DNA of 64,000 bases. Source: Candidatus Hydrogenedentota bacterium. Its GTDB lineage: Bacteria > Hydrogenedentota > Hydrogenedentia > Hydrogenedentales > JAGMZX01. The stretch covers positions 6,411-70,410 of the forward strand of contig JAKQEQ010000130.1 in assembly GCA_029556545.1 (NCBI GenBank), given 5' to 3'. Under the pieces are notes generated by a model. It searched no databases, was not told where the DNA came from, and saw only the letters and a program-made list of their open reading frames with translations. Shown piece by piece: positions 51,668 to 59,992 of the stretch. Position numbers and translations under genes: made by a program. The first letter of the stretch is position 1, and the number at the start of each line of letters is the position of its first letter.

Positions 51668-51865
51668 ATGAGCATCGAAGTGGAGCAAGAGACAGACGGA
51701 CGCTGGATTGCAGAAGCGGTCGACTTTCCGGGGGCCATGGCCTATGGCGCTACTCAGGCGGATACAGTTCGCACTGTGGCGCGCTTGGTGGAAGGTATCG
51801 TTGCTGAGCGCAGCGAGCATGACGAGGATTCGCCTGGCGCGCCGCATCAGGCCGGCGTCAGTTGA
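51668..51865 (+). CDS. HicB-like antitoxin domain protein (no HicA beside it)
   Basis: A 65-residue protein matching the HicB N-terminal fold: SIEVEQETDGRWIAEAVDFPG followed by AYGATQADTVRTVARLVEGIV. The usual C-terminal DNA-binding part is missing, as in many short HicB-like proteins. No HicA-type partner (a small dsRBD-like protein) is found on either side, so it is either an orphan or serves another purpose. AGAGGCC precedes ATG 51668 weakly. The 3' end overlaps the convergent TPR gene by 8 bases. Confidence 0.75.
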   Translation: MSIEVEQETDGRWIAEAVDFPGAMAYGATQADTVRTVARLVEGIVAERSEHDEDSPGAPHQAGVS

Positions 51866-53093
51866 TTTGTTCGAGGACTTCGCGCAGGAGGGTGTCGTAG
51901 GTGCGGCGGTAGTTCTCGCGCAGGGCCTGTTCCGCGGGCGTGCCGGAGGCGAGGGCGGACATCATGTCGCGGAGGCGGCGCTGGCCGAAGCGGTCCCACA
52001 GGTGACGCACGGTGAGATGCGCTTGCAGGTAGGCGATGCGCAACGCCTCGGGGTTTCGCGCGCGGAGTTGGCTCGGCGCGAGTTCCGCGAGCGAGAACAG
52101 CGCGCCAGCCGCGCGGGCGGCGCGCAGGGTTTCCGCCATCGCCGGGGTAAAGTCGCCGCTGAAGGTCTCGGCGAGTCCCTCGTTGAGCCACCAGGGCACG
52201 TTTTCGCCCGCGAGGAACCGCACGACGACGTGCACGTATTCGTGCGCCAACCGCCGCCGCAATTCGTCCTCGGGCAGCCATTGGCCGTCCTTGTCGGTCA
52301 TGGGCGCGCGAATTTTGCCGTCGTAGACGGCGCCGACGTGGTCGTCCAGTTGGGTCGCTTCGCTGAACTGGTCCGCGCCGTAGAGAATGACCTGGATCGG
52401 TCCGGGCGGATACACCCCGCCGAACTTGCGGCCTATCTCGCGATAGGCGTCCTCGAGCAGGCGGATGATACGGTTGCGCACGTGGTGGGGGAGGTCCTTT
52501 GGCCCGGTGAGACGGAAATGGCTCGAATCGGTCTTCTTGAACCCGGACTCGATGGATTCTTCGCGAAACGCCTTGTCGTAACGCTCGCGCAGGCCGGGCC
52601 GTTTCGGGTCCATGCGCAGCACATACTCCCACTGCGCGCGCGCCCACGGCAGGTCATTGTCCCGGTAGTACGCCTCGCCGAGCAGTTCATGCGCGTCGAG
52701 GTGCCCCGGTTTGAGTTCGATCGCCTCCTCGAGACGGCGAATCGCCTGAGACACCATGTCCAGACGCAGGTAATACGCGCCCATCTGCACCAGTGGCGAG
52801 GGGTTCGCCGGATCCGCGGCAATCGCGCGTTCGAGATGCGTAACGGCGGACGCGAAATCGCCGGATTGTGCGAGTACGTCGGCGGCGCCTTGCCGCGCAT
52901 TGCACAGGTTCCGGCGCACGGTGGCGTTTTCCGGGGCCTGCGTGAGCGCGCGCTCGAACCACGTGATGGCGAAGTCGAAGTTGCCAGCGTCGTAGGCTTC
53001 GATGCCGCGATTGTTGTACTCGGCGGGCGACTGCGCCACCGCCCCGACGCCCAGCATACACAACACGATTATCAAATACCCTCGAAAGCTCAC
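51858..53093 (-). CDS. TPR protein with gluzincin peptidase domain
   Basis: A 411-residue exported protein. A signal peptide (GYLIIVLCMLGVGAVAQ) is followed by three or four tetratricopeptide repeats (residues 25-160; EYNNRGIEAYDAGNFDFAI). The C-terminal half is a peptidase MA-like domain with zinc motif HEYVH (284-288) and the third-ligand region WWLNEGLAETFSG. This is typical of periplasmic peptidases of unknown substrate. TPRs probably hold a partner protein. ATG 53093 lies near a short gap before RidA on the same strand. Confidence 0.85.
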   Translation of the reverse strand: MSFRGYLIIVLCMLGVGAVAQSPAEYNNRGIEAYDAGNFDFAITWFERALTQAPENATVRRNLCNARQGAADVLAQSGDFASAVTHLERAIAADPANPSPLVQMGAYYLRLDMVSQAIRRLEEAIELKPGHLDAHELLGEAYYRDNDLPWARAQWEYVLRMDPKRPGLRERYDKAFREESIESGFKKTDSSHFRLTGPKDLPHHVRNRIIRLLEDAYREIGRKFGGVYPPGPIQVILYGADQFSEATQLDDHVGAVYDGKIRAPMTDKDGQWLPEDELRRRLAHEYVHVVVRFLAGENVPWWLNEGLAETFSGDFTPAMAETLRAARAAGALFSLAELAPSQLRARNPEALRIAYLQAHLTVRHLWDRFGQRRLRDMMSALASGTPAEQALRENYRRTYDTLLREVLEQIN

Positions 53094-53111
53094 CCTATAT
53101 ACTCTCCTACT

Positions 53112-53132
53112 CTAGTCCCTAGTCCCCAGTCC
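53112..53132 (+). repeat. Three-copy 7-bp tandem repeat CTAGTCC
   Basis: CTAGTCC twice then CCAGTCC. The RidA stop codon (CTA on this strand, 53119-53121) lies inside the second unit. Confidence 0.75.
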
Positions 53133-53505
53133 CTCTCCAAGCCACCGCCTCGATCTCGACCTTGATATCAAGCGGCAAACGGCCGACCTGCACACAACTG
53201 CGCGCCGGGCAGTCCGTCGTGAAGTACTCCTGGTAGATGCGGTTGAACTCGGCAAAGTCGTTCATATCCGCGAGGAACACAGTTACCTTGACGATGTCCT
53301 TAAGGCCGCATCCGGCGGCGGCGAGCACCTTCTCGAAATTCGCGAAGGTGACGCGCGTCTCATGCTCGAACGTGCCATAGGCGACTCCTTGCGCGGTGAA
53401 GGGGCCCTGCCCCGAGACGAAGACGAAGTCGCCGGCAATCACAGCGTGGGAATACGGCCCCTTGGCCGGCGGGCCGTCCGTGGCGTTGACGCATTGTTTT
53501 TGCAT
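53119..53505 (-). CDS. RidA/YjgF-family enamine/imine deaminase
   Basis: A 128-residue RidA family protein. It has the conserved N-terminal GPYSHAVIAGDFVFVSGQ, the central VTVFLADMNDFAEFN, and PARSCVQVGRLP with the key Arg that binds the substrate carboxylate, then VEIEAVAW. RidA proteins hydrolyse reactive enamine or imine intermediates made by PLP enzymes. The length is standard. ATG 53505 is preceded by GGGGAGAG; longer in-frame starts are unlikely. It lies 105 bases from the HAD gene on the same strand. Confidence 0.93.
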   Translation of the reverse strand: MQKQCVNATDGPPAKGPYSHAVIAGDFVFVSGQGPFTAQGVAYGTFEHETRVTFANFEKVLAAAGCGLKDIVKVTVFLADMNDFAEFNRIYQEYFTTDCPARSCVQVGRLPLDIKVEIEAVAWRGTGD

Positions 53506-53531
53506 GGCGCTGTCTCTCCCCGGATCTGCTC

Positions 53532-53577
53532 TTGGTTCCTTTGGGTCTTCTCGATCCGTTACGTCCCTTTTCCCGTC
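53532..53577 (+). repeat. Degenerate 9-bp tandem repeat, TTGGTTCCT type
   Basis: TTGGTTCCT, TTGGGTCTT, CTCGATCCG, TTACGTCCC, TTTTCCCGT keep 9-bp spacing and the TTGG-TCC flavour of the 17547 units, though they have drifted. Weak on its own. Confidence 0.4.
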
Positions 53578-53610
53578 CTGCGAGAACGCTAACATAAGAC
53601 GCCCGACCCG

Positions 53611-54975
53611 TCAATCCGCGGCGTCTTCGAGTGCTCGCTCTGATAGAAACAGGCGATGCCGCAGCAGGATTTCCGGGAAGCCCCGGGTCGCCACGTGGGA
53701 GGCGGCCTGGAAGTCGTGGGCGCGCGTGCCCTCGAGGGGCAGCGCCACCGCCACAGGAACGCCCGCCGCGCGCAGCGAGATGACGCCGGGCTCGGTGTCC
53801 TCGAAGCCGACGACCCGCGCGAGGGCGGCGGCATCCACGCCCAGCCGCGCCAGCGCCGCGCTGTACGGGTCGCGGAAGGGTTTCAGCCGCGTTTCCGGGA
53901 TATCCGTCGAGGTTACGACGGCGTCATAGCTCGTTTCGGCGGTCTGAAAAAGCTCGTGGACGGCGTCCGAGCGCTCGGGCGGTAGCCCCCAGTCCATGAT
54001 CTCCGCACGGAGTCTCGTGAATACGTGGCGCAGCACGTGGCGCGTCTCGAAGGCCGACGAGGTCGTGACCAGCGCGAGTCTCGCCGGCTGGCGCTCGAAA
54101 TGGACGCCCAATGCGCGCAAAGTATCCCGTCCCTCATCGGCGTTCACGACGTCGTCGAGGGCCGCCGCCAGCATGTCGAAACAGCAGGCGGCGTCCGCGC
54201 CCAGGCGCCCCTTGAGCGCCGCCATGACGACGCCGACGCCGGGCAGGGGCCGGATCATGGGCTCGTCGTTGCCGACGAGGCGGCGGTGGTAGTCGTGCGC
54301 GTAGATGGTGAGGCCGACGTCGGTTGCGCACGCGGGCCAGGCCGCGCGCAACGCGCCGATGCACTCGGCGCACAAGGCGTCCAGCACGCCGCCGTGGGCC
54401 GCGGGCTCTTTCCCCGAGCGCATCAGCACGCGAAAACGCGGGTCATTCAGCAGAGCGGCAAGGCCAAGGCCCGCAAGCCAGTCGCGCACGTTTGCCGCCT
54501 GCGCTGGGTCCGCCCACGGACCAATGTTCCATGCCGCAGCCTCGATATAGGCGCGCGTCGTCGCGTCCAGCGAGAACAAATGGCCGTACTTCTCGCCGAG
54601 ATATTCGAGGTTTTCCCGCCCGCTATAGCCGATCAACGCGGGGTGGTCTCGATCCCGGTCGAGCCCCGGCCAGGCTTCCGCGGCCAAGCCGCTCATGCGC
54701 CGCATCATTTCCTCCATCGCGAGACAGCACACATCCTCCGTCGAGGTTGTCGTACCGTCCATGTCCATGAGCGCGACGGCGAGACCGTCGTCGAGCATCG
54801 TGCGTTTCGGGGCCAAGGGCACGACCTCGAAGGGCGGAAACGGCCCCGAGTCCTTGCGAATCACGGCGAAGTCCTCAGCGAGATTGTGCAGTTGACGTGT
54901 TGCCGATCCGCCATCGAGATAGGAGACGGCACGTGGCACGGGTGCGCCGTTCTCGGAGGGCTTGCCGTGCGTCAC
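53611..54975 (-). CDS. HAD-superfamily hydrolase
   Basis: A 454-residue phosphohydrolase. HAD motif I is MDMDGTTTST (about residue 65), motif II LALVTTSSAFETR, and motifs III/IV are near RLKPFRDPYS and VVGFEDTEPG. The length is roughly double that of a simple HAD phosphatase because of a cap region of about 180 residues between motifs I and II. The substrate is unknown. The start is GTG 54975, overlapping the stop of the cation exchanger gene (GTGA). A Met within residues 40-60 could be an alternative start. Confidence 0.82.
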   Translation of the reverse strand: MTHGKPSENGAPVPRAVSYLDGGSATRQLHNLAEDFAVIRKDSGPFPPFEVVPLAPKRTMLDDGLAVALMDMDGTTTSTEDVCCLAMEEMMRRMSGLAAEAWPGLDRDRDHPALIGYSGRENLEYLGEKYGHLFSLDATTRAYIEAAAWNIGPWADPAQAANVRDWLAGLGLAALLNDPRFRVLMRSGKEPAAHGGVLDALCAECIGALRAAWPACATDVGLTIYAHDYHRRLVGNDEPMIRPLPGVGVVMAALKGRLGADAACCFDMLAAALDDVVNADEGRDTLRALGVHFERQPARLALVTTSSAFETRHVLRHVFTRLRAEIMDWGLPPERSDAVHELFQTAETSYDAVVTSTDIPETRLKPFRDPYSAALARLGVDAAALARVVGFEDTEPGVISLRAAGVPVAVALPLEGTRAHDFQAASHVATRGFPEILLRHRLFLSERALEDAAD

Positions 54976-55979
54976 GGCGCGCCGACTCCCACGGGCAACG
55001 CGTCGCGCGGTACGAATGCGATCAATACCGCGACGTACACCAAGTACAGCAACAATAGAATGGCGCCGTTCACGCGGCTGAGCCGGTAACCCCAGCGGAG
55101 CATGACCAGCATCACGCCGACAATGATGGCGACGGCGGGAAACATGATGAGGATGACGCGCATTTCGGCGCGCAACGGGTTCGCGATTGCCGACAGCCCC
55201 GCGACCCAGCAGATGTTGAGGATGTCTGCGCCGAGAATATTGCCGACGCCGATCCCGCTTTGCTTCTTGATCGCGGCGGCGGTGCACGTCGCGATCTCGG
55301 GCATCGAGGTTCCAATGGCGACTACGGTCAACCCGATTACGACCGGCGGCACGCCGGCCGCCGTCGCGAGGCCGAGCGCGCCGTGCAGCAGCAGATGGCT
55401 TCCGCCGAGCACACCGACGAGGCCGAGGGCGAAGAGCCCGACGACCTTGCTTGTGGGAAGCTGGGCCAGGCTTTCGTCCGGTGGCTCGAAGGGCAGATCC
55501 GTCGCGGACGCGCGACCGCGCTTCACGCGGACATAGGACACGACAACGTAGCCCGCGTAAAGACTCAAGAGGATGATCCCGTCGGCCCGGGACAATACGC
55601 CGTCCAGGCACATGGCGAAGGCCAGCCCGATCGCGGCGATGAGCATGACCGCGCTCGTGCGAAAGAGGCGCGGCTCCGCCACGAGCGGCGTAACGGCAAG
55701 CAGGGCGGCGAGCCCAAGCGCGACGGAGGCGTCGACGATTACCGAGCCGATGGCGTTGCCCAAGGCCACCTCGGGCATTCCGCGCAGCGCCGCCAGTACG
55801 GAGGCCATAAGCTCGGGTGAGGTCGTCGCAATGCTGACGATGACCAGCCCGACAAGCATCTGCGGCACCGCCAGCTTCTCCGCCATCGCCACCGCGCCCT
55901 CGACGAACCAGTCGGCGCACTTCCACAGGATCACGACTGCCGCCGCGACATAAAGCAGGTCCTGGACCAAAGGGGGCAT
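54972..55979 (-). CDS. Calcium/cation antiporter (CaCA family)
   Basis: A 335-residue inner-membrane exchanger with about ten hydrophobic segments and two inverted alpha-repeats. Repeat 1 has SIATTSPELMASV and GNAIGSVIVDAS, and repeat 2 has AIGTSMPEIAT and GNILGADILN. The Glu residues bind Ca2+. In repeat 1 the usual GSNxxN is GSVIVDA, with Asp in place of Asn. CaCA proteins export calcium in exchange for sodium or protons. ATG 55979 follows GAGGAG. It is translationally coupled to the HAD hydrolase and divergent from the pectate-lyase-like gene. Confidence 0.9.
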   Translation of the reverse strand: MPPLVQDLLYVAAAVVILWKCADWFVEGAVAMAEKLAVPQMLVGLVIVSIATTSPELMASVLAALRGMPEVALGNAIGSVIVDASVALGLAALLAVTPLVAEPRLFRTSAVMLIAAIGLAFAMCLDGVLSRADGIILLSLYAGYVVVSYVRVKRGRASATDLPFEPPDESLAQLPTSKVVGLFALGLVGVLGGSHLLLHGALGLATAAGVPPVVIGLTVVAIGTSMPEIATCTAAAIKKQSGIGVGNILGADILNICWVAGLSAIANPLRAEMRVILIMFPAVAIIVGVMLVMLRWGYRLSRVNGAILLLLYLVYVAVLIAFVPRDALPVGVGAP

Positions 55980-56086
55980 ACCCGGAATTCTCCTCGACGC
56001 CTCATGCTCGTCACGGTCATGGCATGGACATCTTGCCCATGAACCGTCCCAAGTCATGGTACGTGGCCGCCCCCACGGCGTGCAAC

Positions 56087-56110
56087 CGTTGCCGAGCCCG
56101 TTGCCGAGCC
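56087..56110 (+). repeat. Two-copy 12-bp tandem repeat CGTTGCCGAGCC
   Basis: Two perfect copies in the gap between the antiporter and the pectate-lyase-like gene, followed nearby by the reverse element GGCAAC. Confidence 0.7.
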
Positions 56111-56245
56111 CTCAGGCAACGTCGCGCCGCCCGCTGCTGCTTCCGGTGTGCTTTCCTCCTGTTCTTCTCGGCCTTGCCCCCCGGCCAGTGCGTGGCCTAC
56201 CATGCACCCGCGCTCGACGCTGAAGCTCCAAGGAGACCCAATGCC

Positions 56246-57976
56246 ATGCGTTATCTGCTTGTCTGCCTGATTACCGCCCTGTGCGTCGCCACGGCATCCG
56301 CAACCGATTCCCGGCTTATCGACGTAACCCAGCCGCCGTACAACGCCGTGGGCGACGGCGCGACCGATTGCTCGAAGGCATTTCAGGACGCCTTGCACGC
56401 GGCGGGCGAGGGCGACGACGGCGGGGTGGTGTTCGTGCCCCGGGGGCAATTCCTGATCTCTGAGCCTTTGCGGATGCGGCCCAACACCGCGTTGCGCGGC
56501 GTGTGGACGTATCCGCCGAATTCGCCGCAATTCTGGCCGCCTTTCGAGGAGAAGGCGCTACCCGGCTCCGTCCTGCTTGTCACGGCGGGCGAGGGCGACG
56601 AGGACGGCCCGCCGTTTATCACCATTCACGCGAGCTGCGCCATCGAGGGCCTCGTCATCTATTACCCGAAGCAGGTGAAGGAGAATCCGCCGAAGCCCTA
56701 TGCGTGGACCGTGCAAATCACCGAGGGCGGCGCCGACCACTGCACGATTCGCAACGTGCTGATGGTCAACCCATACAAGGCGGTCGATTTCGGCACGCAT
56801 CCCTCGGGCCGGCACTTCATCGAGAACCTCTACGCCTATCCGCTCTATCGGGGCCTCTATATCGACAAGTGCTACGACATCGGCCGCGTCTCGAATGTCC
56901 ACTTCTGGCCGTTCTGGGGCTACACCGGCGACGACGACCCGGTCGGACGCTTCGTGACCGATCACGCGGAGGCGTTCATCATCGGCCGCACCGATTGGGA
57001 GTACTTCAACAATTGCTTCGCCATCTTCTATCACGTCGGGTTTCGCTTCGTGAACCGCGGCGCGGGGGGCGGCAACGTGCTGCTCACGCAAAGCGGCGCG
57101 GACATTTGCCCCTACGCGGTTCTTGTCGAGGAGGTCCAGGGACACTCCGGCGTGTCCTTCTCGAACAGCCAGATTTTCGGGCGTGTCACGGTCAAGGATA
57201 CGAACGCGGGTCCGGTGCGCTTCACCGGCTGCGGCTTCTTCGGCGCGACGCGCGAACCCGAACCGCGCGATCCCATCCATTGCGAGATCGCGGGTGCGGG
57301 CCATGTGTCGTTCGAGAACTGTCACTTTATCACGCTCGATCCGAAGAACACCGCGAAGACCAGCATCCTCGCGGCCGGCGGCGGGTTGAGCGTATCGAAC
57401 TGCCTGTTCATGGACGTGGGCCGCGTTCACTTCGACCTGCGGCCCGGCCTGCGTACGGCCGTGATTGTGGGTAATACGTTCCAGGGCGTGATGGTGATGC
57501 GCGATACGAGCGAGGCGAATGTGCAGGCCGGGCTCAATGCGGACCAGCGCGCGCCGAAAGAACCGGACAGCCTCACGGTGGATAACCTGGACGAGGGCGA
57601 TGGCTTCTCGACAGACGGTGCGTGGTATCTGGGCAAGGCGGGCGGCGACTATCGCGGCGTGGTCCACTGGGCTGAGGCGGGCGACGGGGAAGCCACAGCG
57701 ACATGGCGCGTCAATTTACCCCAAGCCGGCGATTACACCGTGTCCGTCTGGTACGGCGCCGACCCCTTCAGTGACCGCGCCACCGACGCGCCGTACACGG
57801 TGCGGCACGCCGCAGGCGAGGAAACTATCCGCATCAACCAGCGCGAGCATAGCGGACAGTGGGTCGAACTCGGCACATTCCGTTTTGAGGCCGGATCTGC
57901 CGTCGTTACCCTCTCCAACGCGGCCAACGGCAACGTCCTCGCCGACGCGGTAAGGTGGGTTCCTGTGGCAAAGTAG
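56246..57976 (+). CDS. Secreted pectate-lyase-like beta-helix protein with Golvesin-type C-terminal domain
   Basis: A 576-residue exported protein. A signal peptide (RYLLVCLITALCVATASA) is followed by a right-handed beta-helix of the pectate lyase 3 type (TQPPYNAVGDGATDCSKAFQ at the start, then repeating CTIRN, SVSNC and FENCHF units). Residues about 440-576 form a second domain (DEGDGFSTDGAWYLGK, VWYGADPFSDRATDAPYTV, NVLADAVRWVPV) resembling the Golvesin/Xly carbohydrate-binding-like fold. The catalytic type, lyase or hydrolase, cannot be told. AAGGAG lies ten bases before ATG 56246; a longer in-frame N-terminus is Cys/Arg-rich and unlikely. Confidence 0.82.
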   Translation: MRYLLVCLITALCVATASATDSRLIDVTQPPYNAVGDGATDCSKAFQDALHAAGEGDDGGVVFVPRGQFLISEPLRMRPNTALRGVWTYPPNSPQFWPPFEEKALPGSVLLVTAGEGDEDGPPFITIHASCAIEGLVIYYPKQVKENPPKPYAWTVQITEGGADHCTIRNVLMVNPYKAVDFGTHPSGRHFIENLYAYPLYRGLYIDKCYDIGRVSNVHFWPFWGYTGDDDPVGRFVTDHAEAFIIGRTDWEYFNNCFAIFYHVGFRFVNRGAGGGNVLLTQSGADICPYAVLVEEVQGHSGVSFSNSQIFGRVTVKDTNAGPVRFTGCGFFGATREPEPRDPIHCEIAGAGHVSFENCHFITLDPKNTAKTSILAAGGGLSVSNCLFMDVGRVHFDLRPGLRTAVIVGNTFQGVMVMRDTSEANVQAGLNADQRAPKEPDSLTVDNLDEGDGFSTDGAWYLGKAGGDYRGVVHWAEAGDGEATATWRVNLPQAGDYTVSVWYGADPFSDRATDAPYTVRHAAGEETIRINQREHSGQWVELGTFRFEAGSAVVTLSNAANGNVLADAVRWVPVAK

Positions 57977-58036
57977 TCGCGCGTTTCCCGATCGCGACGG
58001 GAGTACTTATCGGGAGGGGACGCGAAGATCAAACGC

Positions 58037-58065
58037 TTGACTGAAACGACTGTTCGGTATAGAAT
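58037..58065 (+). promoter_or_regulatory. Promoter of the TetR-RND operon
   Basis: TTGACT (58037-58042), a 17-base spacer and TAGAAT (58060-58065) lie 55 bases upstream of the TetR ATG. Being close to its own gene, the regulator may bind here, but no clear palindrome is visible. Confidence 0.6.
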
Positions 58066-58119
58066 AAGCAGCGGTGAACGCGGCCTTCGCGGGGTTGCTG
58101 GGGGCAGGAAGCGTAACTC

Positions 58120-58761
58120 ATGGAAAGACCGTTGGATACGAAGACTGTGCTGCTCGACACCGCTGGCGAGTTGTTCGCCGCGCTGGGGTTCGAGGGCGCG
58201 AGCGTGCGCGCTATTGCGGAGCGCGCGGGGACCAATATTGCGGCCGTCAACTATCACTTCGGCACGAAAGACAACCTCTACGCGGAGGTGTTGCGGCGGG
58301 CGGCGCTGGCGATTCGCGGCGCGGGCATCGAGCAGTTTCTGGAGCCGCCGGACCGCATCGCTACGCCGGCGGGGGCTGCGCGGGTCATTCGCGAGATCGT
58401 ACACGCACGATTTGCGTCCTACTTCTCGAATGACTATCCCGCGTGGTACCGTCGCCTGCTCATGCGCAGTCTGATCGAGTCCTCGGCGGTGTGGCAGGAC
58501 CTGGTGCGGGCGGTTTTCGCGCGGGAACACGAACTGTTGTCGCGCGTGGTGCAAGCGGCGAATCCCGCGCTGACGGAGGCGCAGGTGGCGCTATTCGCCT
58601 TCACGCTGACGGGGCAAATCGTGGTTTTCGGCTTCGCGGAGACGCCCATCTTGATGATCCTGGGCAAAGAAGCCTATGACGACGCATTTCTTGAGGCGGC
58701 GGCGGACCACGTGTCGGCATCCGTGCTGGCCGCCTTGGGGCTTGCCGGCGCACTGAGATAG
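58120..58761 (+). CDS. TetR-family transcriptional regulator
   Basis: A 213-residue regulator. The N-terminal helix-turn-helix (LFAALGFEGASVRAIAERAG and NIAAVNYHFGTKDNLYAEVL) is classic TetR; the all-helical C-terminal ligand domain (VIREIVHARFASYF onward) resembles CecR-type repressors. It probably represses the downstream adaptor and RND pump, which begin 10 bases after its stop, and itself, and is released by a pump substrate. AGGAAG precedes ATG 58120. Confidence 0.92.
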   Translation: MERPLDTKTVLLDTAGELFAALGFEGASVRAIAERAGTNIAAVNYHFGTKDNLYAEVLRRAALAIRGAGIEQFLEPPDRIATPAGAARVIREIVHARFASYFSNDYPAWYRRLLMRSLIESSAVWQDLVRAVFAREHELLSRVVQAANPALTEAQVALFAFTLTGQIVVFGFAETPILMILGKEAYDDAFLEAAADHVSASVLAALGLAGALR

Positions 58762-58771
58762 GACTGAAGGC

Positions 58772-59992
58772 ATGGCGAAGAACAGACTAAGACGGGTGAT
58801 ACGGAGGGGGGGAGTCGTCGCCCTTGCGGCGGCGCTGTGCGCGGGCGCGATCATCTTATACGGCGCTCGCAACGGCGGCGCCAACGGGATTGGCGCGCAG
58901 TCCGCGGTCGAGGCGAAGCCCGCGGTCCCGGTCGTGACGGAACCGCTTGCGTTGCGGGACTTTGAGAGCGTGGTCGTGGTGCAGGGCACGATCGAGGCGA
59001 AACACACGGCGATTGTGTCCGCGAAGATACCGGGGACCATCGAAGCGATTTACGTGGACGAAGGCGACGCGGTGGTCGAGGGCGAGACGCGGCTTTTCCA
59101 GACCGACGCGCTCAAGCTGCGGAAAGCGGTCGACATCGCGCGCCAGAACCTCGAAATTGCGCGTTACGGTCGCCAGGAGAAGGAGGCGTACCGCGAGCGC
59201 CTGCAGGCGGACTTTGAGAAGGCGAAGATCGATTACGATCGGCACCAGTTGCTTTACGAGAGTAACTCGATAGCGATTGACGTGTTGGAACAAAACCAGA
59301 GCCGGTACCGGCAGGCGCTGGCCATGTGCAAACACGCACAAAGCCTGGTGGACCTTGCCGCCGAACAGGAACGGCAAGCCGAAGCGTCGCTCGCCATCGC
59401 GCAGAAGGACCTGGGCGACGCGCTGGTCACGGCGACACTCACGGGCAAGGTGACCCATCGATTCCTGGAACCGGGCGAGATGGCCGGGGCCGGCACGCCG
59501 GTGGTGCGGATCGAGGACACCTCGCTCGTCGAGGCATCGGCGTTTCTTTCGTCGCAATACTACGCCGACGTGCGGCCCGGCGAGACGATAATGCGCGTCA
59601 CGGTCCACAACACGGGAGTGGGGGAGGTTCCGGTGATTTTCAAGAGCCCGACCATCAACCCGAAGCTGCGCACCTTCGAGGTGAAGTGCCAGATCAAGGA
59701 CCCGCCCGAGGGTGTAGTCTCGGGAGCGATGGCGCATATCGCGGTGCTGATCGCGCAACACCGGGGGTTCGGTGTGCCGAAGGGCGCGATCCAGACGCGC
59801 GATGACCGGTCCGTTGTATTTCATGTCGAGGGGGACACGGCGCGGATGCTGTCCGTCACCACCGGCTTCGAATCCGGAGGCATGGTCGAAGTACAAGGCG
59901 AGGGACTGCGCGAGGGACTGTCCGTCGTCACCATGGGCCAGTTCCAGGTTGAAGAAGGCAGCCGTGTCGTCGTGCGTCGGGAGAACCGGTGA
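58772..59992 (+). CDS. RND efflux periplasmic adaptor
   Basis: A 406-residue membrane fusion protein. An N-terminal anchor (VVALAAALCAGAIILYG) precedes the lipoyl half-motif KHTAIVSAKIPGTIEAIYVDEG, a coiled helical hairpin (about 115-215, EKEAYRERLQADFEKAK), the second lipoyl half (TATLTGKVTHRFLEPGE), and beta-barrel and membrane-proximal domains (VFHVEGDTARMLSV). It joins the RND pump to an outer-membrane channel. Its TGA overlaps the pump ATG (TGATG), so both are made together. No channel gene follows, so the TolC-like protein at 7203 or another one must serve. Confidence 0.92.
   Translation: MAKNRLRRVIRRGGVVALAAALCAGAIILYGARNGGANGIGAQSAVEAKPAVPVVTEPLALRDFESVVVVQGTIEAKHTAIVSAKIPGTIEAIYVDEGDAVVEGETRLFQTDALKLRKAVDIARQNLEIARYGRQEKEAYRERLQADFEKAKIDYDRHQLLYESNSIAIDVLEQNQSRYRQALAMCKHAQSLVDLAAEQERQAEASLAIAQKDLGDALVTATLTGKVTHRFLEPGEMAGAGTPVVRIEDTSLVEASAFLSSQYYADVRPGETIMRVTVHNTGVGEVPVIFKSPTINPKLRTFEVKCQIKDPPEGVVSGAMAHIAVLIAQHRGFGVPKGAIQTRDDRSVVFHVEGDTARMLSVTTGFESGGMVEVQGEGLREGLSVVTMGQFQVEEGSRVVVRRENR

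Noticed and set aside
54976-55926. N-terminal extension of the HAD hydrolase to 771 residues
   Set aside because: The added part is an out-of-frame reading of the cation antiporter, which has clear alpha-repeats.
57986-58020. Inverted repeat TCCCGAT...ATCGGGA as a terminator of the pectate-lyase-like gene
   Set aside because: Arms are only 7 bp with a 16-base loop and no T-run.
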